Notes: a model not told the origin generated them from the sequence alone. DNA of 33,719 nt from Caryophanales bacterium (GCA_028723545.1 JAQYER010000119.1:1-33719); one strand, 5' to 3'. Numbered from the stretch's first letter, positions 16,285 to 23,682 are shown. A program made the numbers and translations.

Positions 16285-17233
16285 TTAAGTCTAAATATTG
16301 TTTATTTAATTTAATTTCAAATGTTTTATTTGATAAATATGATAATTTCCCGCTTACATTTTTAAAGATAATTTTGTATGCGTGCAAAAATTGGTTTTCA
16401 AAATTGTATTGTTCTTTAAATTGGCGGTTAATCGTGAAATTACCGTATTTTGAATCACCAATAATTGGATGATTGATATATGAAAGATGAACACGAATTT
16501 GATGTGTTCTTCCAGTAATTAAATTAACATCTACTAAACTATATTGTTTAAAATTTTGATAAGGAACGACGATGCTTTTTGCAGATAACGCTCCATTTTT
16601 TACATTGCCAACTTTGACTAATCCAGTTTTTTCATTTTTAATTAGTGGAGCGTCAATTTCCATTGGTGAATCTATTTTTCCTACAACTAACGCTAAATAA
16701 TGCTTTTCAAGATTGTTTTTATCTTTTAATAACTGTTCTAATATTTGTAAAGATTCTAAATTTTTAGCAAACATAATAAGACCTGAAGTATTTCGATCTA
16801 ATCGATGAGCAGGTGCGGGAATAAATCCTTTATTATCTTTTGGATTATATTGTCCTTTAAAATATAAATAATTTAATACTTCATTGGCTAAAGTAATTCT
16901 TTTTTCATTTTGATCTCCGTGAACTAACACTCCACGAGGTTTATTAATAATTAATATATTTTCATCTTCATAAACAATCGGATAATTTAAATCTTTTTTC
17001 AAAGCTTCTTTTGGTTTATTAAATTCTTCTAATTGAGAATCAGTTACATATATTGAAACAACATCATTTTCTTGAATAATATAATTTTCTTTTACCCAAT
17101 GACCATTTACTTTAATATCTTTTTTACGAAATAAACGATAAATAAAGCTTAATGGAGCTTCATTTAAGTATTTGCGAACATATTTATCAATTCTTTGATT
17201 TGATTCTAAATTAGTTATAGTAATGTTTTTCAT
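16268..17233 (-). CDS. RluA-family pseudouridine synthase with S4 domain
   Basis: A 321-residue enzyme. An N-terminal S4 RNA-binding domain (about 10-75: RIDKYVRKYLNEAP...VNGHWVKEN) precedes the catalytic domain with HRLDRNTSGLIMFAKN (Asp nucleophile), NKPRGVLVHG and GRTHQIRVHL. It converts uridines of 23S rRNA or possibly tRNA to pseudouridine (RluC/RluD group). The MKNITI start is chosen because a longer frame would begin inside the divergent tRNA-Ser gene and its promoter. No Shine-Dalgarno stands before this ATG. Confidence 0.92.
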   Translation of the reverse strand: MKNITITNLESNQRIDKYVRKYLNEAPLSFIYRLFRKKDIKVNGHWVKENYIIQENDVVSIYVTDSQLEEFNKPKEALKKDLNYPIVYEDENILIINKPRGVLVHGDQNEKRITLANEVLNYLYFKGQYNPKDNKGFIPAPAHRLDRNTSGLIMFAKNLESLQILEQLLKDKNNLEKHYLALVVGKIDSPMEIDAPLIKNEKTGLVKVGNVKNGALSAKSIVVPYQNFKQYSLVDVNLITGRTHQIRVHLSYINHPIIGDSKYGNFTINRQFKEQYNFENQFLHAYKIIFKNVSGKLSYLSNKTFEIKLNKQYLDLIKKIS

Positions 17234-17248
17234 AAAATGATTAACAAT

Positions 17249-17277
17249 ATTGTATATTGAATTTTTGTTTTTTAACA
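17249..17277 (-). promoter_or_regulatory. Candidate promoter of the pseudouridine synthase gene
   Basis: TGTTAA (17272-17277), 17 nt, TACAAT (17249-17254) on the minus strand, leaving about eight nucleotides of leader. It overlaps the tRNA-Ser promoter on the other strand. Confidence 0.5.
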
Positions 17278-17285
17278 CATATAAT
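17257..17285 (+). promoter_or_regulatory. Promoter of tRNA-Ser
   Basis: TTGAAT (17257-17262), 17 nt, TATAAT (17280-17285), with the tRNA beginning 9 nt later. Confidence 0.75.
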
Positions 17286-17294
17286 TCAAAAAAC

Positions 17295-17383
17295 GGAGAA
17301 TTACCCAAGTGGCTGAAGGGGCGGGCTTGGAAAGCTCGTAGGCTTTAACCGGCGCTGGAGTTCGAATCTCCAATTCTCCGCCA
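17295..17383 (+). tRNA. tRNA-Ser(GGA)
   Basis: Acceptor stem GGAGAAT (17295-17301) pairs with ATTCTCC (17373-17379), G discriminator, and CCA encoded at 17381-17383. The anticodon loop CTTGGAAAG carries GGA, and the long variable arm is that of a type II tRNA. It reads UCC and UCU. Confidence 0.97.
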
Positions 17384-17393
17384 TATTAGTAGA

Positions 17394-17437
17394 ATAGGTT
17401 TGATACAATGATTTCTATCAGTATCAAGCCTTTTTTT
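17394..17437 (+). terminator. tRNA-Ser terminator, copy 1 of a 44-bp repeat
   Basis: AGGTTTGATAC pairs with GTATCAAGCCT over 11 bp, with a T7 run. The whole 44-bp segment recurs at 19719-19762 with 3 mismatches. The stretch from here to 17706 (more than 300 bp without a gene) holds the two repeat families listed next and the promoter of the AlbA_2 gene. Confidence 0.9.
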
Positions 17438-17541
17438 GTATTTAGAATAGGTGCGAACTTAGATAATAGGGTAATTCTGGTTTCTTTTTTGATTTCTAGA
17501 CAGCTAATTATTATAAGGATATTAAGAAGCTCTAAATCCTG

Positions 17542-17585
17542 TTTACACGATTTGAGGCTAGGGTGCTAAAAATTTTACACGATTT
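17542..17585. repeat. GGTGCTAA/TTTACACGATTT repeat module, left copy
   Basis: TTTACACGATTT occurs at 17542-17553 and 17574-17585 (period 32); between them is GGTGCTAA at 17562. The 24-bp unit 17562-17585 recurs at 19638-19661 with 21 of 24 identical, in the same orientation. The modules bracket the AlbA_2 and DinB-like genes and may be relics of insertion-sequence ends. Confidence 0.75.
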
Positions 17586-17616
17586 CCAATAAATTGATTT
17601 CATCATCACAGTTTAT

Positions 17617-17652
17617 CCCTCATTTATTCCCTCATTTATTCCCTCATTTTAT
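17617..17652. repeat. Three tandem 12-bp repeats upstream of the AlbA_2 gene
   Basis: CCCTCATTTATT is repeated at 17617-17628 and 17629-17640, and a near copy follows at 17641-17652. They lie 54 bp before the ATG of the AlbA_2 regulator. On the minus strand the unit reads AATAAATGAGGG. Possible operator, or integrase arm-type sites. Confidence 0.85.
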
Positions 17653-17706
17653 TTAAAAAATAGTTGGTAATATGATATGATTTACGCATAAAGTGAGGAT
17701 AATAAG

Positions 17707-19119
17707 ATGCAAAAAGATTTCATTTTAGACTTAATAAATAACAATAATGAATGCGAGTGGATTGAATTTAAAGAGAATTGGTTTAATCCAGAGCAACTTG
17801 GTGAGTATATTTCTTCTTTATCAAATGGAGCTGCGCTAAAAGGACAACCATATGGCTATTTTATTTGGGGAGTTCAAGATAAAACAAGAACTATCGTAGG
17901 TACATCATTTAATTATCAAATTGATTATAAAAAAGAGCCTTTAGAAAACTATTTAGCTAGAAATCTTAATCCAAGTATTCACTTTAAATTTGAAGATTAT
18001 AAAGAATTGGGATTAGTCGTTTTAAAAATACCTTGTGCCGAAAAATATCCAACATCATTTAATGGCAAAAGATTTTTGAGAATCGATTCTAGTAAGGCAT
18101 GTTTAAACGATTATCCATATAGAGAAGTGGATCTATTTAAAATATTGAGTGAAGGTAAGCCATCATTAATAAAGGAAGAATCAAATAATCAAGAACTTAC
18201 ATTTGGTGGTTTATTAACTTATTATGCTTCTAAAGGTATATACCTCAATAACGATACATATAAGAAAAATTTGAAGCTAATTACTAACGATAAGTATAAT
18301 AAACTTGCGGAGCTTCTTTCTGATCAAAACCCATATACATTCAGGATCTCTACATTTGCTGGGAAAACAAAAGCTGATGTTCTCTATTCAGTGAAGGATT
18401 ATGGATATAAATGCATATTGTTATCTCTTGAAGAAATCCTATCATACTTTGAAGCAATAAACATTCCTCAAGCTGACGAAGAAAATAGAAAAGTTGAAAG
18501 ACTTGAAACACTTTTGTTTGATCCTGATGCGATTAGAGAAGCTATTGTTAATGCCGTTGTTCATAATAAATGGATTGATGGTAATGCACCTCAAATAGCA
18601 GTATTTACTGACAGAATAGAGATATTATCACATGGTGGAATACCATTTGGTCAAACACAAAAGGGCTTTTTATTAGGTGAAAGTAAACCTGTGAATAATG
18701 AATTATCTGACATATTTTTACAATTACATATTTCAGAAAGAACAGGGCGAGGCGTTCCTACTATCATTAAAGCTTTTGGTGAAAAGTCAATTCGATTCGA
18801 AGATAGCTTTATCATAGTTACCATTCCCTATAATTTTATTAATTCGATTAACACATCTGTTGTGTCAATCGGCACTGGAGTTAAGAATGAGGGAATTAAA
18901 GAAGGAATAACTGAGGGTATAAAATTGTATTTAAATCGAAATCAAGAACGTATTTTAAATGAGATAAGAAATAATCCTAATATCACTACAATAATGCTTG
19001 TTAATAAATTAAATGTAAGTGATGCAACTGTAGAACGTGCTTTAGCATTTTTGAAGAAAAATTCTATCATAAAACGTATCGGCTCAAATAAAACTGGTTA
19101 TTGGGAGGTATTAAAATGA
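17707..19119 (+). CDS. AlbA_2 / HATPase / winged-helix regulator (COG2865 type)
   Basis: A 470-residue protein with an N-terminal Schlafen-type AlbA_2 domain (about 10-130: ESxEFK-like ECEWIEFKENW, then GYFIWGVQD), a RecG-like HATPase_c_4 domain (about 270-380: AIREAIVNAVVHNKW and ERTGRGVPTI), a tetrapeptide-repeat linker NEGI-KEGI-TEGI near 396, and a C-terminal winged helix (NPNITTIMLVNKLNVSDATVERAL). Such proteins are predicted DNA-binding regulators, often linked with mobile or defence islands; the mechanism is not established. GAGG at 17695-17698 is the ribosome binding site and an extended -10 (TG-A-TATGAT, 17673-17681) lies upstream. It is the only intact gene of the tRNA-Ser island and stops with TGA. 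Confidence 0.85.
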   Translation: MQKDFILDLINNNNECEWIEFKENWFNPEQLGEYISSLSNGAALKGQPYGYFIWGVQDKTRTIVGTSFNYQIDYKKEPLENYLARNLNPSIHFKFEDYKELGLVVLKIPCAEKYPTSFNGKRFLRIDSSKACLNDYPYREVDLFKILSEGKPSLIKEESNNQELTFGGLLTYYASKGIYLNNDTYKKNLKLITNDKYNKLAELLSDQNPYTFRISTFAGKTKADVLYSVKDYGYKCILLSLEEILSYFEAINIPQADEENRKVERLETLLFDPDAIREAIVNAVVHNKWIDGNAPQIAVFTDRIEILSHGGIPFGQTQKGFLLGESKPVNNELSDIFLQLHISERTGRGVPTIIKAFGEKSIRFEDSFIIVTIPYNFINSINTSVVSIGTGVKNEGIKEGITEGIKLYLNRNQERILNEIRNNPNITTIMLVNKLNVSDATVERALAFLKKNSIIKRIGSNKTGYWEVLK

Positions 19120-19140
19120 TCAATAGTACCCTATTCGAAG

Positions 19141-19706
19141 GTGAATTATTATGAACAAATTGTGGCCAGAAAAAATAAAGAGATGCAAACACTAATATCG
19201 AAAGAAGCTACTTTTGATGCTGGTGTAGATAAATTAATATCCCATTGAGAAATATATTATTTGAACAAATCACTCGAATATATAATGAGTTGTCTGTCGA
19301 TGATTTTAGTAAAATGCCATTTAAAAATGCGGATGGATATCATAGTAAGACAATAGCATATTCCATTTGGCATATTTTTAGAATTGAAGATATTGTTGCT
19401 CATGAATTGATTGAATAAAATAATCAAATTCTTTTTACTGATGATTACATAAAAAGAATCAATGCTCCTATTATTACACCTGGTAATGAATTAAAAGGTG
19501 TTGAGATTAGTGAAGTATGGTTAGTTAATTATTGGTGTAGTAAATATATAAAAGGATTAATTCAGATGCCATTTTCTCGCCATTGGATTATGTATATAGA
19601 AGCAATTAATCGAATTAAATCAAAATTATTAACGAAGGGTGCTAACTTTTTTACACGATTTAAAAGTAGAGGTGCTAAAAATTGTATTAAAACATTTCTA
19701 CTTTGA
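19141..19706 (+). pseudogene. Decayed DinB-like (DinB_2) gene
   Basis: Conceptual translation starts from GTG at 19141 (NYYEQIVARKNKEMQTLIS...), meets TGA at 19246, and continues in another frame from about 19242 (RNILFEQITRIYNELS, then AYSIWHIFRIEDIVAHELIE). That frame holds a TAA at 19416 and resumes with INAPIITPGNELKG, then YIKGLIQMPFSRHWIMYIEA. The His and the WHIFRIED segment fit DinB-type metal-binding helical bundles. The central helices between GVEISE and VWLVNYW seem deleted. The homologous part ends at about 19637, exactly where the GGTGCTAA repeat begins; the frame runs on to a TGA at 19704. Frameshift, stop and deletion make it non-functional. Confidence 0.7.
19638..19688. repeat. 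GGTGCTAA/TTTACACGATTT repeat module, right copy
   Basis: GGTGCTAA...TTTACACGATTT at 19638-19661 and a second, worn GGTGCTAAAAATTGTATT at 19671-19688 (period 33), in direct orientation relative to the left module at 17542-17585. Confidence 0.7.
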
Positions 19707-19718
19707 CATATAACGAGC

Positions 19719-19762
19719 ATAGGTTTGATACAATGATTTCAGTCAGTACCAAGCCTTTTTTT
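19719..19762 (+). repeat. Copy 2 of the 44-bp terminator repeat
   Basis: Matches 17394-17437 at 41 of 44 positions. One change (A-C) breaks the 8th base pair of the 11-bp stem, so it is a weaker terminator. It marks the right end of the island. From here to 19839 I see nothing else. Confidence 0.85.
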
Positions 19763-19839
19763 CTTTTAGTTCAATTTAAGGCAAAAGAAAAATGTATTAA
19801 TCAAATGAATCGATCTTTAAGATAATTAATTATAAAAAA

Positions 19840-19876
19840 GTGTTATAATTTTAAAAAAATTTTAATTTTATAACAC
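19840..19876. repeat. AT-rich inverted repeat
   Basis: GTGTTATAA (19840-19848) and TTATAACAC (19868-19876) form a 9-bp stem whose loop can itself pair (TTTTAAAA...TTTTAA). It lies about 50 bp after the methyltransferase stop codon (minus strand) and may act as a weak terminator, although no T-run follows. Confidence 0.5.
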
Positions 19877-19927
19877 ATTAATGATAATTCTAATGAATGG
19901 TTTTATGTCACGTAAATAATATTTATA

Positions 19928-20725
19928 TTATTTTTTAACGATATCTAATACATGCGAACTCGCTCCAATAAGATCAGGACGTTCTGCAATTGAAAAATGA
20001 TATTTTACATATTCTTGGAATTGTTCTTCGCTTAATCTTGTTATTGCACTTCTAATATAATCTGACGCTCCATCTTGAGCGATAATTTTATATCTTTTTA
20101 AATTTAATAATCGGTTAAATTCATCAATATCTTCAATTCTCACCATTGTGTATAAATCACCATCAATTGGTTTTGTGTGATAATTTTCATCAAGTTGACC
20201 ATTATTTAAACATTCTAAAATATGTCCTTTCACTATCGCGTAAGTAATAACAGCATATTCATTCATATAATAACTTATTAAAATAAAGCCATCTTTTTTG
20301 GTAATTCTTTTAGCTTCACTTAAAGCTTTTAATTGTTCATCTTTATTTAATAAATGATACATTGGTCCAAACAATAAAGTTACATCAAAAGTATCATCAT
20401 TAAACATTGATAAATCTAAAGCGTTTCCTTGATGAATTTTCACATTCGATTTTTTATTTTTAAAAACATCAATATTGTGTTGAACTAATTCAACTGCGGT
20501 AACATCATATCCTAAAGAATCTAAATAAACACTATATCTTCCAGTACCTGCTCCGATATCAATTATCTTTTTTGATTTATCATTATTTAATATTTCTAAT
20601 ATATATTTGATTGTTGTTAAAAATTCGACTTGTCCATGTCTAGTACTTAAACGGTTTTCTTCTTCGAAATGATTATAATAATCTTCGATAAGGGAAATAT
20701 TAGGATTTGTTGATTTGAAATTCAT
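19928..20725 (-). CDS. Class I SAM-dependent methyltransferase
   Basis: A 265-residue enzyme with motif I IIDIGAGTGRYSVYL (about 58-72), an acidic motif II (VTAVELV), motif III-like GNALDLSMFNDDTFDVTLLFGPMYHLL and the post-motif LSEAKRITKKDGFILISYY, that is the Methyltransf_11/25 layout. The C-terminal part (roughly 155-265) is variable and should decide the substrate; I cannot name it. The MNFKS start is chosen because TATAAT ends 6 nt before it, implying a leaderless mRNA. It lies just outside the tRNA-Ser island. Confidence 0.85.
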   Translation of the reverse strand: MNFKSTNPNISLIEDYYNHFEEENRLSTRHGQVEFLTTIKYILEILNNDKSKKIIDIGAGTGRYSVYLDSLGYDVTAVELVQHNIDVFKNKKSNVKIHQGNALDLSMFNDDTFDVTLLFGPMYHLLNKDEQLKALSEAKRITKKDGFILISYYMNEYAVITYAIVKGHILECLNNGQLDENYHTKPIDGDLYTMVRIEDIDEFNRLLNLKRYKIIAQDGASDYIRSAITRLSEEQFQEYVKYHFSIAERPDLIGASSHVLDIVKK

Positions 20726-20731
20726 GATTAT

Positions 20732-20737
20732 ATTATA
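20732..20737 (-). promoter_or_regulatory. -10 box of the methyltransferase, leaderless start
   Basis: TATAAT on the minus strand with 6 nt to the ATG. The -35 position falls in the loop of the upstream terminator hairpin and is not consensus. Confidence 0.55.
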
Positions 20738-20742
20738 AATAT

Positions 20743-20765
20743 AAAAAAGCACTCTTTCGAGTGCT
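20743..20765 (-). terminator. Terminator of the three-gene operon
   Basis: AGCACTC-TTTC-GAGTGCT (20748-20765) followed by a T-run on the minus strand. The promoter of the next gene begins right behind it. Confidence 0.88.
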
Positions 20766-20784
20766 AATTTATTTTTGTTAATAA

Positions 20785-21186
20785 TTATTCAGCTTTAGGT
20801 TGTTCTACTGGAGTAGCTTCAACAGTTTTTGGAGCGTTAGCAGCTTCGATTGCTTCAAGATTAATTGCTCCATGACGTGAAGCACGGCGTTGGCTTTTTT
20901 CACCAGCGCGATCAGCTTTTTTAGCATTTACGGCAAGAGAGATGACAAACCACGCAATGCCTACTGCGAAAAGGATTAATCCCATGATTCTAAAAAATCC
21001 CCAATCGCCTGTTGACCATTTTAACGCTTCAGCGATTTTAGCATCCGCTTGACGTAAAATAACGGAATTCGCTAAATTTTCAATTAAAGAAACAATAATT
21101 AAAGCAAATCCTGCTAAAGCAATTGTTCCACCACTAATATACCAAGCTAATTCTTTGCCGGAAACTGACACATTTTCTTTTGCCAT
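20785..21186 (-). CDS. Small two-helix membrane protein with Ala-rich tail
   Basis: A 133-residue protein with two membrane helices (about 14-36 and 65-88), an intervening soluble loop (RQADAKIAEALKWSTGDW) and a basic then Ala/Pro/Glu-rich cytosolic tail (RRASRHGAINLEAIEAANAP). Both ends are expected in the cytosol. I do not recognise a family. The MAKENV start has a strong GGAGG at 21191-21195; a longer frame would pass through that site. It is the last gene of the operon with the HAD phosphatase and the 283-residue helical protein. Confidence 0.75.
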   Translation of the reverse strand: MAKENVSVSGKELAWYISGGTIALAGFALIIVSLIENLANSVILRQADAKIAEALKWSTGDWGFFRIMGLILFAVGIAWFVISLAVNAKKADRAGEKSQRRASRHGAINLEAIEAANAPKTVEATPVEQPKAE

Positions 21187-21215
21187 AATAATCCTCCTAC
21201 TCAATCAAGAGTTTA

Positions 21216-22067
21216 TTAAGCTTGTGGTTGGGCTTTTTGAGCTTCAGCACGAGCTTCTTCAATAAATTGATTCATGAATGGAATATAACATCCTTTCCAT
21301 TCATTTTCCCATCTAATTAAATGGTCAATAATAATTTTCTTTAATTCAGAAATAACTTGACCAAAGTTTTTACCTACAGGTAAATCACGTCTTCCACTAG
21401 TCATTTCAATAAGAGCGAATAATGGATCAACTACTTCATAATAATCTGATGAAGTAATGTGTGATTTTTGTCTTGTTAAATTGCAAAGATTAACAACTTT
21501 TGAAAGGTCATTTTGAATGAAATTAGATTGTGGAGTAATTCCGCCTTTAGCTTCTTGTCTTGCTTTATTGTATTCAGCGAATAAATAATCTAATTCATCA
21601 AGTAATAAACGGAATGCAAATCCACGATAATATAATTCATCGATTTTAAGAACTTGTTCTAAGACATTTTTTTCAAATTGTTGATTTTGAATCGCTCCAC
21701 TAACATGAGCATTAACAATGTCGTTAATAACTTCGTGTAATTGAATAGTTTGCTCTAAGATTGTAATATTTTGAGCGTGATCAACTGAAATTCCTTCTTG
21801 ACGATCTTTAACGATTGTTGAATCATCACCATAAATTTCATCATAGAAATTATTGATTTGTTCAAATACTTTTTGTCCTTGTTCACCAGAATTATCTAAG
21901 CAAACTTTTAAAGGTGTTTGATTTTCAATTTCGAGTTTTACTTCTTTTTTGCGAAGATCATAGAATTTTTTATCGTAACTTTCTTTACGAATGGCATATT
22001 CTAATGTGCCACGGATGACGTCATTATAATGAAGTAATGACGCGATTGTTTTTGAATAATTATTCAT
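21216..22067 (-). CDS. Conserved-looking soluble helical protein, unknown function
   Basis: A 283-residue, mostly helical, charged protein without signal peptide, membrane helix or a motif I know. Features include a region rich in Gln/Asn (QNQQFEKNVLEQVLKID), a WENEWKGCYIPF segment near the C-terminus and an Ala/Glu tail (EARAEAQKAQPQA) resembling the tail of the following gene's product. The ATG at 22067 overlaps the end of the HAD gene by 8 nt, with GGAAGGA as ribosome binding site, so expression is coupled to it. A partner role with the adjacent membrane protein is inference. Confidence 0.75.
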   Translation of the reverse strand: MNNYSKTIASLLHYNDVIRGTLEYAIRKESYDKKFYDLRKKEVKLEIENQTPLKVCLDNSGEQGQKVFEQINNFYDEIYGDDSTIVKDRQEGISVDHAQNITILEQTIQLHEVINDIVNAHVSGAIQNQQFEKNVLEQVLKIDELYYRGFAFRLLLDELDYLFAEYNKARQEAKGGITPQSNFIQNDLSKVVNLCNLTRQKSHITSSDYYEVVDPLFALIEMTSGRRDLPVGKNFGQVISELKKIIIDHLIRWENEWKGCYIPFMNQFIEEARAEAQKAQPQA

Positions 22068-22917
22068 CAATTTTTCCTTCCTTCTTCATGACATAGTTTT
22101 CTAGGTCTTTGAATTTTTTCAACGTATGGCTAGCATACTTCGAAACCGATAGCGGTGCGTGAGCCATACAGAAACTGTTTTCTTTATATTCATTAAACAT
22201 GGATATGTCGTTACCAGAATCACCAACGACATAAATGTCGCTGTGATTAATATTAAAGTATTCTTCGTAAAATTTCAATCCATTAGCTTTAGAACATCCT
22301 TTTGGAGTAATTTCAATCATTTCTCCAGACCAGCTAAATTCAACTGAATCTTTGAATACTTCACGTAACTCTTTGTTGGCTTGTTTAGCTCTTTCTTTGT
22401 TTTTTTCACCTAAGCCAAACATAACCATAATCTTATAAACTTTACCATGATTGATTTCATTAATAAAACCAGTTTTTGAAATAGTGAATTTATCATTATA
22501 TACTCCTTGGAAGAAACTCCAAAGATTGTAACCAATATAATAAAACAATGTATCGAAATTGTATTTTGATAAAAATTCTTTATCTTCGCTCATTAACCAT
22601 ACCGCGCGTAATTTATAATGAGATTCCAAATATTCAATCACTGGATTAATATCGTTTGGATTAAAATAATCATCTTTTATTTTCTTTCCATCATGAACGA
22701 TAAATGAAGAATTACATCCAATAAAATCAACAGGTCTTTTTAATCTTTTAATGATGAGATTATTCGCGCGAATATTTCTTCCAGTAACACAGACGACTCT
22801 ATTTCCTGCATCGATAAATTTTCTTAAAAATCTAACAGATTTGCTAGAAATTAATCTTCTTGTTCTTTTAGGATAGAAAAGCGTTCCATCTAAATCAGTA
22901 GCTATTACTTTACACAT
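22060..22917 (-). CDS. Cof-type HAD-IIB phosphatase
   Basis: A 285-residue hydrolase with DLDGTLF (nucleophile Asp8), VTGRN, a Lys in TPKGCSKANG and VVGDSGNDISMF, the four HAD motifs with a Cof-type cap. It heads the operon with the two unknown genes. The ATG has no Shine-Dalgarno; the consensus promoter at 22928-22956 leaves a leader of about three nucleotides. Substrate unknown. Confidence 0.88.
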   Translation of the reverse strand: MCKVIATDLDGTLFYPKRTRRLISSKSVRFLRKFIDAGNRVVCVTGRNIRANNLIIKRLKRPVDFIGCNSSFIVHDGKKIKDDYFNPNDINPVIEYLESHYKLRAVWLMSEDKEFLSKYNFDTLFYYIGYNLWSFFQGVYNDKFTISKTGFINEINHGKVYKIMVMFGLGEKNKERAKQANKELREVFKDSVEFSWSGEMIEITPKGCSKANGLKFYEEYFNINHSDIYVVGDSGNDISMFNEYKENSFCMAHAPLSVSKYASHTLKKFKDLENYVMKKEGKIDE

Positions 22918-22927
22918 AACTTTTTAT

Positions 22928-22956
22928 ATTCTAAATATAAAATAAATTTTTATCAA
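22928..22956 (-). promoter_or_regulatory. Promoter of the HAD-led operon, near-leaderless
   Basis: TTGATA (22951-22956), 17 nt, TAGAAT (22928-22933) on the minus strand, 10 nt before the ATG. Confidence 0.75.
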
Positions 22957-23037
22957 TATAAATCAAATTATTATTCAATAATTATTGATAATAATCGCAT
23001 AATTAATTGAAAATATCTGACAAAACGCCATTGCCAT

Positions 23038-23065
23038 TAAAAAAGAGGTAGCTTTCGCCGCCTCT
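23038..23065 (-). terminator. Terminator of hpf
   Basis: On the minus strand AGAGG...CCTCT (23044-23065) with an inner GGC/GCT pairing and a GAAA tetraloop, followed by a T-run. Confidence 0.85.
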
Positions 23066-23084
23066 ATAAATTGATAGATATAAA

Positions 23085-23642
23085 TTACGCTAAATCGTTT
23101 TCTGCCTCTAAGACACCATATCCACCATCATCACGGCGATATACAACAGCGATTTTTCCATCTTCGTCATCAAGATACATATAGAAATCGTGATCGATTG
23201 CTTCCATTCTTGTGACTGCTTCATCAATGTTCATTGGTTCAAGGAAGACTGATTTAGTTCTTACAACTGTTTCTTCTTCCTCTGGTTCATCAACATATGG
23301 TTCAAAATTATCAATTGCGACCGCTTTACCTAAACCAATTTTTCCTGATTTTGAGCGATCCATTCTTGTTTTAAGTTTTCTCATTTGACCTTCGAGTTTG
23401 TCAATTGCGAGGTCAACACCAGCATATAGGTCATCATTTTTTACTTCTGCTCGGAAGTCCATTTGAGGAGTAAAGATTGTAACTTCAATTTTCGATCCTA
23501 CTTTGTAAGAGCGAACAACAACACGGCAAGTTACATCGTCGTTGATGACAAAATATTTGTCCATACGAGCAAGTTTCTTTTCAATAGAGGAGCGAATTCC
23601 GTCCGTGACTTCGATATTCTTCCCCAAGATTTGATATTTCAT
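23085..23642 (-). CDS. hpf: Ribosome hibernation promoting factor, long form
   Basis: A 185-residue protein with an N-terminal S30AE/HPF domain (about 1-100: IEVTDGIRSSIEKKLARMDKYF, then DLYAGVDLAIDKLEGQMRK) and the C-terminal dimerisation domain (about 125-180: MNIDEAVTRMEAIDHDFYMYLD) that drives 100S ribosome dimers in Gram-positives. AAGGAGG precedes the ATG. It is monocistronic, with an inverted repeat in its leader. Confidence 0.95.
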   Translation of the reverse strand: MKYQILGKNIEVTDGIRSSIEKKLARMDKYFVINDDVTCRVVVRSYKVGSKIEVTIFTPQMDFRAEVKNDDLYAGVDLAIDKLEGQMRKLKTRMDRSKSGKIGLGKAVAIDNFEPYVDEPEEEETVVRTKSVFLEPMNIDEAVTRMEAIDHDFYMYLDDEDGKIAVVYRRDDGGYGVLEAENDLA

Positions 23643-23666
23643 AGAATATCCTCCTTCGATAGTAAA

Positions 23667-23682
23667 TGTAGATTGATCTACA
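23667..23682. repeat. Inverted repeat in the hpf leader
   Basis: TGTAGAT-TG-ATCTACA, perfect 7-bp arms, just downstream of a likely -10 (TATAAG) and upstream of the hpf ribosome binding site. It may be an operator or a short 5' leader hairpin. Confidence 0.5.

Noticed and set aside
17234..17308. Longer N-terminus of the pseudouridine synthase
   Set aside because: It would start inside the divergent tRNA-Ser gene and run through its promoter; the S4 domain starts only after the MKNITI start.
17617..17652. CRISPR array
   Set aside because: Repeats of 12 bp with no spacers; they are contiguous tandem copies. No CRISPR-like repeat-spacer pattern was found elsewhere in the window.
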